NCBI RefSeq assembly: GCF_947623445.1
Contig: NC_135246.1
Coordinates: 19,526,288-19,590,287, forward strand
Direction of reading: 5' to 3'
DNA from: Clavelina lepadiformis
Lineage: Eukaryota > Chordata > Ascidiacea > Aplousobranchia > Clavelinidae
DNA: 64,000 nucleotides
Made by a program: the position numbers and the translations under genes. Below the pieces are notes generated by a model. That model saw only the letters and a list, made by a program, of their open reading frames with translations, was not told the origin of the DNA and did no database searches. Positions 53,001 through 64,000 of this stretch are shown in pieces. Position 1 is the stretch's first letter; each line of letters starts with the position of its first letter.

Positions 53001-56000
53001 GGACCTCACCAACTGCTGCAGCAGAGCAACGGCTTCCAAGATCAATTCCTGGTGACCCACGAGATGGATCTGCAATTTATGAAGATCTTCGTGACTTAAG
53101 GATAATAACTGGGCTCCGGATACATCTGCGACTCGTAGATGGGATTCGTATCTTTGAATGTTCTCATCAAGACCTGAACAAGATCAACAAAACGTGAGTA
53201 GGTGTCTGATGTAATTAGGTGGTCGGTAACTTGATCTCACTTATGCCAAAAGTGGCACTCTTACATAGTACCACAAACTAAAGAACCAATCACACCTTCA
53301 ATAACTTTCTGGAAAGAAGTGTAACAGACCGTTTGCAACCCTGCTATGCCTAATCTAATTTAGTTCATTGCTTGCATTAATTGGTTGAGAATAGAGCTAT
53401 TGACTAAGGAATCACAAAATGCTCAGTTGCAAGTTTGCAACAGTTGTTAGCCAAAATGGAAAGAAGTTTACAGCGTACTCTGTAACAAGTGTCACCTGCC
53501 CGTCTCAAATATACAAACCGTGACCACCCAGTAGCAAATTACAATGACAAATGATGGATGACCACCGAAGCCACGAGAAATCGAGGCCACGCCATGTAAT
53601 TGCTTCGCTAGGTCGCCAATGATTGAGCAGAATTAGAAATGACATAAAAAGATGAGTGAAGTCCCCAATCATTGCTTACGATAGTATGGAGCATGGACAT
53701 GTCCTACATTCTCTTCAAAGCACGATCGCGGGGATCTCTTGTAAGCTCACAATTACTGGAAGTCGTCCTCGTAATAGACCAAAACAGCGTTGACGGCGGC
53801 CTTGTATGTAATCATATGGCTTTCATGTTGCGCGTTACCGTTATATGAGAACAGTCGGCAGAGAAAGGAAAATTATGTTCTTGTTTGTCAGCTCGTTACA
53901 GTCTTATTGCCAGAAACACAGGAAGTGTTATTAGAAGGCGCTCTATCAGCCGTCTGGGTCGTGTTTAAGATCATGTTCGATCGGAAAACTCAAACTTGAG
54001 CAATAACGTTACGTATCATTTAAACAAGTCACTGAATTTCATAAATAATTTAACAGGACGTCGACAATGTCCCTTGTTTTAAGAAAGAAATTTACAGGCG
54101 CCGGAAAAACAGAAACGTATTTCGTTACTGACCGAAGCTCACTTATTTCACTACAAACGCGCGTTGCATAGAACGAGTGTAAAGAGAAATGGATCTTAAC
54201 AATTACGTATCGGACACTTCTGCGCAGCATAGATAATGACGTCACCATTTAATAGTAAACACAGCGACGATGGAAGGTGTCAGGTGACACAAGAGTCGGT
54301 CATGTGGAACGTTAGTTTTGAGGTTCGCTTAAGAACAACAAAGAAAAATGTTGAAACTTTGTCGCTGTGAGTGCGGAACAGTAAATGCGGCCACAATCGA
54401 AGCTCGGTTGTGTTCTCTGTGTCAATCAATTCTTGATACAAAACGCAGTTTGGTGAATTTTAACGCTACCTCGAAACAGATCGACAACACACACGGCGTG
54501 AAAAGAGACAAGTCGACTTCGTTTTCCTTAAAACAGAAATTAAATCATCCGGACAAACCGCGAATTCATGTTTGATATAAATATTACGTCGTGTTTGGGC
54601 CATGACGAATTGTGAATGGCTCACGCACGTCAGACTGAGATCGGCCTATCATCTAACTTCATAGTGGTTAAACGCAGACATTCCAATCGCAAAACCAACA
54701 CCAATCCAAACTTGATAATGGGTGTAAGAAAATACAATCGGTTTCAAAAACGACGGGACATGATGACACCATTTATTACGAGCGTCTTGACGCTTTTAAA
54801 TCACAAAATGGTTTCAGTGGTTACATGCAGACCGGCGCGCCTAGTGAAAATTTAATTACAAAAGCGCTTACATCACTCTAGGTCAAGTGTATACTGTAGG
54901 TATAGTATGACGAGAGGTGTGGTACACTATTTGATGATGTTATGTCAATTAAATATATTACAAATGATGATAAATGGAATGTGATACACTCTAATGACGT
55001 TGACAAAATAAAACTCATGCCTTGTGTACCTGACTGTGTGTTTACTCAGCCATTGATCAAACATCAGTTTGATAAAAAAGAGAAGATTAACCATAGTAGC
55101 ACAACGTCTAAGAAAATGTCAGTTGGAAAGAGGAACATATGGTGGAACAACTCTACGGCAGAATTGTAGAACATTGAAAAATCAATGTTTCTTGTTGCCA
55201 AAGCACAAAGATCACCCAAGATTTTGTAGATCAATATGACACGGCTCAAGATGCTCAGAATGAACACCGACTTAAGCCAACATTTACTGAAACATATTTT
55301 CCTTGCGTTGAGCGTTTAAAATAAGGTTGAGCAAAAACACTAAGTATTATGAATTGTGTCAATGAATATACTGTAATTTAACAGAATTGGAAAACAATCA
55401 ATCAATCAATCATTATTAAACTTGATTAATATTTAAAAGTTTTAACTTCATACCATGCTTTCTATTACATAGTTATTCAGTTTGATAAATAATAATTAAC
55501 ATGCCTATTCTTCCATCAGCCTAACAAAGCAGAAATTATATATGATCTATACTTGAGATTAATTACAGTGAAGGAGATTTCTTTCACAAACCTGCACGAA
55601 AACATTTCTTAACTATTAATCAGTGAAAGTGTGTTTCTGGAACCAAACATTGTGAATTTGCTTGCAATAAATAGCTTTAAGCTTTAAATTACCTCCTAAG
55701 TTGTGTGCTTAAAATTAAGCATAATCCATTTAAATAATCTTTAGGTTGTGATACGCAGAACAATCACTTTTTACATCATTAATGGAAGATTGATTTAAAC
55801 AAACCAATGATCAAAAAAAGAACGATCAGTATAAAAAATGACGCAAAGGGCAAAAATATGATTCTCACTCAAAAATGGGGAAATGCTCATTCTCTTCTAC
55901 AATAATAACTGGCAGCTAATATATATATAATTTCAAAACAGCAGCTGTGAAAACACAGTCATTGCAGTATGCATATAAAATGGGTTAGTTGAGGTTTGCC

Positions 56001-57248
56001 CAAATTATACTTGAGATTGAGCAACCAACAAAAGAGCGACAACAACATTTTGTAAGGTGCGGCAGAACGACCACCTTTATCACATTTGTGATGTGTGGTT
56101 TTGAAATGGGAGTCATCTGTGCTGTGGAATGGCAGGAATTGCTAAACAAAGCAGAATTTTCTTTAAGTCTCAATGACTCATAAGAGTGGGCACTGCAATA
56201 TTAACATATACTTATACTAAGTATGGTAGAACATTAATGTATGCATGGAACATGGAATTGTTTGTAAGATTTGCATGTAGAAGACAAAGTGCCTTACTAA
56301 TGCTTCACAAAACAGAATGGGTCTATACAATTACAATTATAAGATATCAATGTGGTCCTCTGGAGGCATTGCATCCTTGATCAATGTTATTTTCTCATAA
56401 CATAACATGATGACATCACAATCCTAGAAACAGAACTACTAGCATGGTCCAAAGTTAAAAATAGAAACATTGTAAAGCAATGTTTCCAAGTTAACAAAAA
56501 TATTATCAATAAAGCAGACGGTGCGAAACAATCGATGACAAATATATAAGTAGATAATGGGATTGAACTTGAACTTGATTTTAACATGGATATGCGCCAA
56601 ATACAAAAAATTAAAACACACTGAATTTCCTCAGTTTGGTTTGGTCTAAGGAACTGAAATGAGCAGCAGGAGAATCATGTGGAGACTACGCCATCACGAA
56701 GGAAAAAAGAAATCTGTTTTATATGATCGACAGAAGAATATTATCACTGGAATAAGTTCAAAATGACCTGAATAATTCCACCGAAGCAAAAGGTTGTTGT
56801 ATCTTTATGTACATCATATTATGTTCTGTGATGGTCAAAATTTTTGATTTTGTTTCCGTGTTGATTTCATTCTTTTGACAAAATTAATAAGGGCCTTGCC
56901 CATAGTTTTCCAATTAAATCTGAACTTAAATACAACATCACCATCTCACTACCTTAAGGTTAATTCAAAAGTGAAAAGTTTTTGTCTTGTTTGTTACTTC
57001 GGGCAATGTTTAAAAACAGTTCTGAAGTCAGTCAGTAAAATCCGTACTCACAAGAACACATTTTTACAATTTATAAATGACACACTCAATATTCACAAAT
57101 CTTAACCAATTCAGATAACCATATAATGCATAGGCTATGTACATATCAAGTACCTAATTTTGAAGTTTCAGCAAACAAACAAAGATTTACCTTTAAACCA
57201 TTGAATAACTTGTTGATTGTTCCAGTTGTGAATGTTGATAATGTCCAT
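38072..57248 (-). CDS. CNKSR: Connector enhancer of KSR (CNK/CNKSR) scaffold protein, 28 exons
   Basis: Exons 5' to 3': 57248-57191, 53173-53010, 52941-52724, 52170-52083, 51858-51788, 51489-51273, 50985-50855, 50654-50472, 50354-50272, 50180-50078, 49776-49666, 48940-48788, 48589-48434, 48272(or 48266)-47958, 47721-47333, 47171-47023, 46917-46818, 46615-46555, 43434-43389, 43294-43259, 43156-43111, 41632-41400, 41217-41040, 40109-39670, 39601-39435, 39244-39075, 38925-38699, 38599-38072. Phases close to about 1604 residues. Domains: SAM 1-74 (start MDIINIHNWNNQQVIQWFKG, later GHQELILEAVALL); CRIC about 75-199; PDZ about 215-305 (NEGLGLFIKATFEGYHVVTG, GDEVVAVNGKAVVGW); PH about 975-1085 ([40 protein letters not shown]). 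A Ser/Asn/Arg-rich linker of about 650 residues carries PPKPPPR-type SH3 ligands. The C-terminal block DPMDDLCKNIKHSEVDLRGV is CNK-like. CNKs scaffold Raf/KSR and Rho-pathway signalling at the membrane. The donor at 48788 (GTACGA) is weak, but only it keeps phase. Confidence 0.92.
41804..43013 (-). mobile_element. hAT-family transposon remnant with C-terminal transposase
   Basis: 1210 bp bounded by TIRs CAGGGGTCGGGAACC and GGTTCCCGACCTCTG and by a perfect 8-bp target-site duplication TCTTAGAA (41796-41803 and 43014-43021). A minus-strand open frame at 41998-42726 (242 residues) encodes the C-terminal part of a hAT transposase: the dimerisation region has WNELP, then TMFGSTYACEQSFSHLKNIK and RFRLTD. 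The N-terminal zinc finger and most catalytic sequence are missing, so it is non-autonomous. It lies in the CNK intron between exons 43111-43156 and 41400-41632 and makes up about 82% of that intron. The TIR sequence resembles the Charlie8/GTF2IRD2-type group; that subgroup call is tentative. Confidence 0.9.
43435..46554 (-). other. Large CNK intron (3.1 kb)
   Basis: Between exons 46555-46615 and 43389-43434. Short open frames only (for example 45517-45801 plus, 44084-44398 minus), without splice context. Nothing else identified. Confidence 0.6.
52343..52629. mobile_element. hAT-type MITE, 287 bp
   Basis: TIRs CAGTGGTTCCCAATC and GATTCCCAACCGCGG-like (ending ...TTGGGAATCACTG), flanked by a perfect 8-bp duplication TTCTATAC (52335-52342 and 52630-52637). 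No coding capacity. It sits in the CNK intron between exons 52724-52941 and 52083-52170. Confidence 0.88.
53174..57190 (-). other. First CNK intron (4.0 kb)
   Basis: Separates the 58-nt first coding exon from the rest of the SAM domain. Contains isolated open frames at 54348-54575 and 54942-55169 on the opposite strand with no family resemblance. Being the first intron it may carry regulatory DNA, but no specific element was identified. Confidence 0.6.
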
Positions 57249-58639
57249 GGGTGCTCATTATTCTTCAATCATTTATCATGACCTATTGCTGTTATGAAAC
57301 GGTTTAATTAGCAAACAATTAATTCCAGCGTAAATTTATGTAAATATTTGCATATCTATGTGATAACTCTTTGTGAGAGTTGCATGAATAAAATTACTTT
57401 ACAACGTAGGTTAGAATTTGACAAGGCAAAAATAAAAACCAATTTTTTAATATGCTAAAAACGAGACATTTAATATAGTAACAGTTTAAGCTAGTTGAGA
57501 CAAAGCAATATTCCTGCACATTAGTTTACCGGGTCTAGTGCAGAAGTGCACAACCAAATGATGTCACAATTTGAGTAGTTGGGGTCTAGTATAAATACAA
57601 AATATGTCCTATAAACAGCAGGTATGTATCATAGATAAGTTCTACAAGTTTCGAGCATGTAGCGCGTGCACTTTAAACGTTCTGCGCGTTCAAATTTGGT
57701 CACGGCAATTTTGTGCGCTGCTGACAGAAAGCTTAAGTAATCTGAGCGCAAATCATCTCTGAGGCTTGAATTGTACGCTAATGACTCTGGAATTAGAGAG
57801 CTGCTTGGACTGTCAAGTTATGAGTTCTTACTCTTATTTCACACCTATTTATCAACGTTTTATGAGTTTGCTCGGACAGTTCCGTAAAGTACTGGCTGTA
57901 CAGTAGACATCTGGTAAACACAGAAAGTTCCACCGGTGCAACATCTTGAATACAGCTGGGCCAAAACGTTAATTCGCCAAATTACTGTACCAGACTGATC
58001 TATAGATATCTTGTACATGTAAATAATATCTGTACATTGCACATAGGCAATTCCCCAGAAAATTAAAGTAATAAAAAATCAAGAATTTTAGCACTGGTGG
58101 TCCGAAAGAGGTAAAATATTTTCATTTTAAAGATGTAGAAGTTTAAAAAATTTTGATTTCAAAAACAATTTTAAAGTTCAACTTTTCTTGAAGCGTAATA
58201 TTTTGTTAGGAATTTTGAAAGATTTATTTAGCCAAGTTTTGCTAAGTTTGAATTCGTTCAAGTTTGTTGTAAACTTGTAGTTACGTCTAATTACAAACGT
58301 GAGCCGACTTAAAGACACAGTTTTGTCATGTATTTCATATTCCGCTGTAAATATATTCTTTACCAAACACGCTTCATGCTTCATGCAACACTTTATTAGA
58401 GGCTTGCACCAAGTTAAAGGAAATTCTTTTTGGTGTAGCATATGTTAGGTGTAGGCTATGTAATGTAGGCCTACGTATTATATATCTAAGTTACCATGTC
58501 TGCAAGTTGACATGCCAAGCTCAAAACGTTTTCCTCTGTTACCCTTCATTTCAAAAATATTCTTTATAACCATTTCTATGAATTTTCTGTAATCAAAGTT
58601 CAAGAGTGGAGAAATCATACGATTAAGTATTGCCTAACG
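57249..58639. other. Upstream region of CNK
   Basis: AT-rich, no exons seen. Any CNK promoter should lie here; I could not place it. Confidence 0.45.
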
Positions 58640-59213
58640 CAGGGGCGGGCAACTTACCCAGACGGCGGTCCCGATAAATATAAAGTACTTGGCGGAAAAT
58701 AAAGTACTTGGCGGGTCAGATTCCTGAATTGATACATTGCTCGCGTATTTATCCACCTATACAAGGAATAAATCGTATTTAATATAAACTTTAAGTTTAA
58801 AGCATAGAGACCAAAAACAGTATTTAATGAATTTATTAACGTAATGTTCTTCAATAGTTGCTGAGGTCATGTCTTCCGCTTTTAATTATTACACTAAAAA
58901 GCCCAATTTCACTTTGGTCTATTTTTCCGGCTTGAGACTGAAGGAGATTCAAGCAAAAGACAAAGAAAAAGATGGAAAGGCCCTTTATGACGAAATGCTT
59001 GTCACTTGGCTAAAAACCGAAAACAAAGAATCAAAGAACACAAAAAAAAACAAAGAACTAAAGAAAAACTAACAATCACTATTATTTGACGTAGTAAGCA
59101 AGTAGTGAGGGATTGCGGCAGAGTGTGGCCGCGGGCCACATTATCATGTAAGAACGGAAACTGTCTGCGGGCCGCTCAAAATCCCGTCGCGGGCCGTATG
59201 TTGCCCGCCCCTG
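58640..59213. mobile_element. Non-autonomous hAT-type element, 574 bp
   Basis: TIRs CAGGGGCGGGCAAC and GTTGCCCGCCCCTG, flanked by 8-bp duplications GCCTAACG (58632-58639) and GCCTAATG (59214-59221), which differ by one C-to-T change. Inside, a short open frame at 58869-59072 could be a transposase remnant but is not diagnostic. Confidence 0.85.
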
Positions 59214-59773
59214 GCCTAATGGTATAAACTGTCGGCAAAGGGACATTCAAATATTTGGCCTTTTGCGATTTCACCCGGGTTGGTTAGATTTGAAAGTTCA
59301 AGATTTTGTAGGTAAATAAATGGAACATAAAACTTATGAGGTTGCTTAGAATAGGCTCATGCTGACTTCTCTTGGTAAGACCAGTGGTTACGTACAAAGG
59401 TAAGGGCAAATGAAGAACGCCAAAATATTGAAAATCTTTCATTTTATTGCAGCAAACTTTAGTTAAAAATCCACTGAAAACTACAAGTTTACAAAAGTGC
59501 GTATTGTTTGCAAGTTACTTTGATCTTGTTGCAAGCAATTGTAAATTTAAGAGATGTAACTTGACTGTAAGTTTCAGGTAAAAAAATTTTATAGCTTCAA
59601 TTAAATCTTTTAAACAACATTTGCGACTTTGATTACAGCCAATTGCTGCAGTGGGCTCATGTTGTAACCAAAAGACGAAAAATATGCAAAACGAGCCAGA
59701 GGAAGTGGATTTTCCTTTGAAAGTTACTTGGCCGAAATAATGGTCAATGTACGATTTGGGAAAGTTTGTTTGG

Positions 59774-60245
59774 AAATTGAGGAAAATGAAAACAAGAGAA
59801 AGAAAGAGGAGAGCGACAGAAAAAAGTCAGGACTCTGAAAAAAATATCACTAGAAAGATGCAGAAACACAGAGAGATAGATAGATAAAGTAAGAGAGAGA
59901 TACAAAACAGAGAAAGAGAGAGTGGGAGATAGAGGGAGGGCGCGAGAGTAAGAAAATGAACGACTGAAGAAAGAAAAATTAAGAAAAGGAAGAAAGAGAA
60001 GAGAAGAGACGGAGTAAAGGAAAAGGGAAATGATGACGAATTTCAAACGTTAGCTGAAAGCTTTTAACAATGGAAAATGAGAAAAAAAGCTCACCTTAAT
60101 TTGAAAACAATCAGACGCCTCGAAGTGAAAATGACGTAAAAGGAAGTTAAAGGAAAAACCGATGTAAATCTTATTTTAAGGTTTCATGAGAAAAGGAGAG
60201 AAGAAAAAACAGAAACAAAACAAGAAAACAGAAAGAAATCGTTGC
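59774..60245 (+). repeat. Purine-rich (GA) low-complexity tract
   Basis: About 470 bases with strongly A/G-biased plus strand: runs of agag, gaaag and gatagata, interrupted near 60040-60180 by more ordinary sequence. It lies just 3' of the actin pseudogene. Confidence 0.8.
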
Positions 60246-60319
60246 CTGATTATTTAAAGATATTTCCGAAAATCTGTTCAAATACAAATGACTGTAAATG
60301 CGTATAAATGTACATTTGA

Positions 60320-61872
<1,553 letters not shown>

Positions 61873-62477
61873 TTTTGCTTCTTTGCTGTACTGAATGAAC
61901 TGATTATTATTCTGAATCTAAGCAACCAACTTTATATTCTGCTTGCATCGTGTCATCTGTCGTCACAGTTGTTCGCGCCCCCACTGAATGGCGATGTTCG
62001 TCTGCAATTGTAATCACGAAGCGCTCTTTGCGTCCCGATTAACAAATATGGTATTAGACGGTGCTATGACGTATGTTGCCACGTGAAGCCGCTACACGAA
62101 CAATTGGATCCCTGAGTTTTCTATTTACGAGCTTTTTGCTTGCTACAAGTCAGTGTAAATAAAATCGTAAAACTGGCGATAGTGCTGCGAAGATTTCCCC
62201 AACATTGAAACCTAACGTTGAGATGTGGTACAACATAGTCTCGCTAAAAAGCGCCTGTGTTTCGAGAAGAGATGTAATCTGGGTTTACGTTTTTACATTG
62301 TCAAATAAAACAAGCCTTATTGTTATGGTATATTAGAAACAAGCAGGACATGAAATAACCCGAACAAACGTAAGACGCACATATAAGCACATGATGACAC
62401 TCAGAACATTTATAACACTCGTGTGGGTCCGTAGTTGCTCAAGCAACAAAGCATCTCCGTAGTGGTATAAAATGTTT
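61873..62477. other. Intergenic between SLC22-like gene and actin pseudogene
   Basis: Contains what was probably the actin copy's promoter side, and the 3' UTR of the SLC22-like gene. No clear AATAAA on the minus strand and no coding exon seen. Confidence 0.5.
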
Positions 62478-63913
62478 TCAGCAACCTTTCTCGTCCTCTT
62501 CTGACTTTTCACCTCTGTAGAAACGCTCTGCTTCATCTAGTGACGTCAGCATGGGTTTATTGAGTGTCTCCGGTAACCATAGCGACGAAAATGCAGCAAT
62601 TAAGCTCAAAATTCCAAATATTGTCTAAACAGAATGTCAAAAATTATCATTATTGTCAAAAATTCCGAATATTGCCGGAAAAGGATCAATTTGTGCAAAG
62701 TTTATCAGAGTGACGTCATCTCCTGTGACGCATGTGATGTTGATAGATCTAAAACTTCACCGCTATCCAGTCTATATACTTACCCCACTAATCCAGGGCT
62801 CAATTACTCGAAGTTCCAACGTAAAAGGGGCAATAGCAGCCCCTAATCTCGCCCCCATGATGGTCAATCCGGAGGCAGTGGACCTTTCAACGTTATGTCA
62901 AACGTTACAAGTACACAATTATCAATTAATAGTAGAAAATTTTAACGAGACGACAACACTACTTGCCGGTCGTATACAGTCTATTCTATAGGGTCAAAAC
63001 TATATAAATTCTAGATAGACCAAAGGCCACAGTTATAGGCTAGTACTGCACAGTGATGTAGATCGAATGCAATTTGAGTTCAGAACACATCGACCAACAA
63101 TCCAATATTTACCTGACAACTGTCGGGTAAAGCTCCACTGTATAATTTGCGAGTACGGCGAACGCACCGGCAACACACATTTTCCCGATCAAGCTCATTG
63201 CTGTGACGAGCGTCCCGACGCCTGGATCGAAATAAAGTAAATTTTTGAGGCTGGTTCATGTTAGGGGAATCACCCACTTGTAATTGCTTGTTGTGATTAG
63301 ACGTATAGTGAGAGCAATTTAGCGTATTGAAAAGCAAGGAGATGGTAGACATGTTAAAACTTTGCAAGCAAGTTTTAAATATTTTTACTCGCAGAAAAAA
63401 ATTCTCTTACCGACTGTTGGCTTCGCAAAGTTGTTTACAAAAGTCGAAATCAAACACGCGACTCCACCAATCAGGAGCGGGCTGAAGATCACCGCTTTTC
63501 GTCCGACACGGTCCATTAGTGGAATTATTATGACGTAACCAATTGGTTCAACCAACGACATCAGGATATTGTTCACAAATAAACTGCCTTTATGACGTAA
63601 AACATATTGTTGATGAGATTTAAACCATAGGTGTTGGTATTCCAACCGAAAGAAATTGGCTTTCACTTTCAACTTAGTTTAAAAAACCAAACCCAGCCCA
63701 CACAAAAGAAAAGCGACTGAAGTATTTTGAAAGTGTTCTCTTGAAAGAAAACAGTTGTACCGGTACCTGATAATGTACCCACGCTGTAGCTGAGACCGTA
63801 ATAGACCAGAGTGCAGACGAACCACAGAAATATAAGCTCTATGGTGATTTTGCGCATGCGCACTCTTGTAAATATTTCGACGACGCCAACAGAGCCGGCC
63901 TTCGTTTCCTTCG
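62478..63913 (-). CDS. SLC22-like major facilitator transporter, 3' part
   Basis: Exons (5' to 3'): about 63913-63767, 63587-63411, 63221-63113, 62883-62784, 62624-62478; phases agree. The chain reads RMRKITIELIFLWFVCTLVY (membrane segment 7 region of SLC22 carriers), LFVNNILMSLVEPIGYVIII, then PLMDRVGRKA, the family's conserved D-R-x-G-R-[KR] loop. Next come GTLVTAMSLIGKMCVAGAFA, NYTVELYPTVVR (typical E-L-[YF]-P-T-x-x-R), then GLTIMGARLGAAIAPFTLEL and SLWLPETLNKPM. The stop is at 62478. These are plasma-membrane organic ion carriers; the substrate cannot be told from sequence. The segment NVGVG, usual after PTVVR, is replaced by STASG. The 5' exons are outside the window, and the 5' border of the first visible exon is uncertain by several bases. 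Confidence 0.88.
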
Positions 63914-64000
63914 CGTCAATATAAAATTTAGTATTAATTATGCAATTTCGATGAAGTTAATTTTAATAATTTCATTATTTTAATGTGTACGTTTCGTTTA

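Noticed and set aside
54348-54575. Plus-strand frame starting with a Cys-rich segment (CRCECGTVNAA) inside the first CNK intron
   Set aside because: The cysteine spacing does not fit a known zinc motif and there is no partner exon.
54942-55169. Plus-strand 75-codon frame in the first CNK intron, near loosely repeated GTGRTACACT motifs
   Set aside because: No terminal repeats or target-site duplication could be found, so a transposon call is not supported.
59744-60046. 100-codon minus-strand open frame rich in Phe/Leu/Ser
   Set aside because: It is only the translation of the GA/CT low-complexity tract; the apparent hydrophobicity follows from TTT/CTT/TCT codons.

Overview
The window looks like an AT-rich, compact chordate genome with mostly short introns. 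The gene set (headcase, an IRF factor, a Brachyury ending in the chordate-type motif WTPITPPSL, a CNK scaffold, a muscle-type actin, an SLC22-type transporter) fits a tunicate of the Ciona kind. The species call is inference. All exon models were built by hand from splice signals, reading phase and family similarity; every junction used agrees in phase.

Layout. 291-5764 (+): 3' eleven coding exons of headcase/HECA, whose 5' end lies outside the window. 9132-13222 (-): ten-exon IRF gene with a complete five-tryptophan DNA-binding domain but an unusual coiled-coil C-terminal half. 13223-24011: about 10.8 kb with no convincing gene. 24012-25435 (+): unrecognised membrane protein with several membrane segments. 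27487-30074 (+): Brachyury, nine exons, with candidate promoter elements upstream. 32631-34631 (-): a four-exon secreted protein with all phase-0 introns and an IL-6/G-CSF-like helical layout; this is the most interesting locus here. 38072-57248 (-): one 19-kb, 28-exon gene for a CNK (connector enhancer of KSR) scaffold with SAM, CRIC, PDZ and PH domains. 60320-61872 (-): an intron-containing actin pseudogene with several lesions. 62478 to the right edge (-): 3' part of an SLC22-like transporter.

Mobile elements: three hAT-type non-autonomous elements with target-site duplications (41804-43013, 52343-52629, 58640-59213), two inside CNK introns, and a small MITE family with copies in the headcase and membrane-protein introns. 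The CRE octamer TGACGTCA occurs more than 30 times by eye, also inside coding exons.

No operon is evident. A cytokine-like ligand, an IRF factor and a Ras/Raf-type scaffold share the window, but any functional link between them is speculation.
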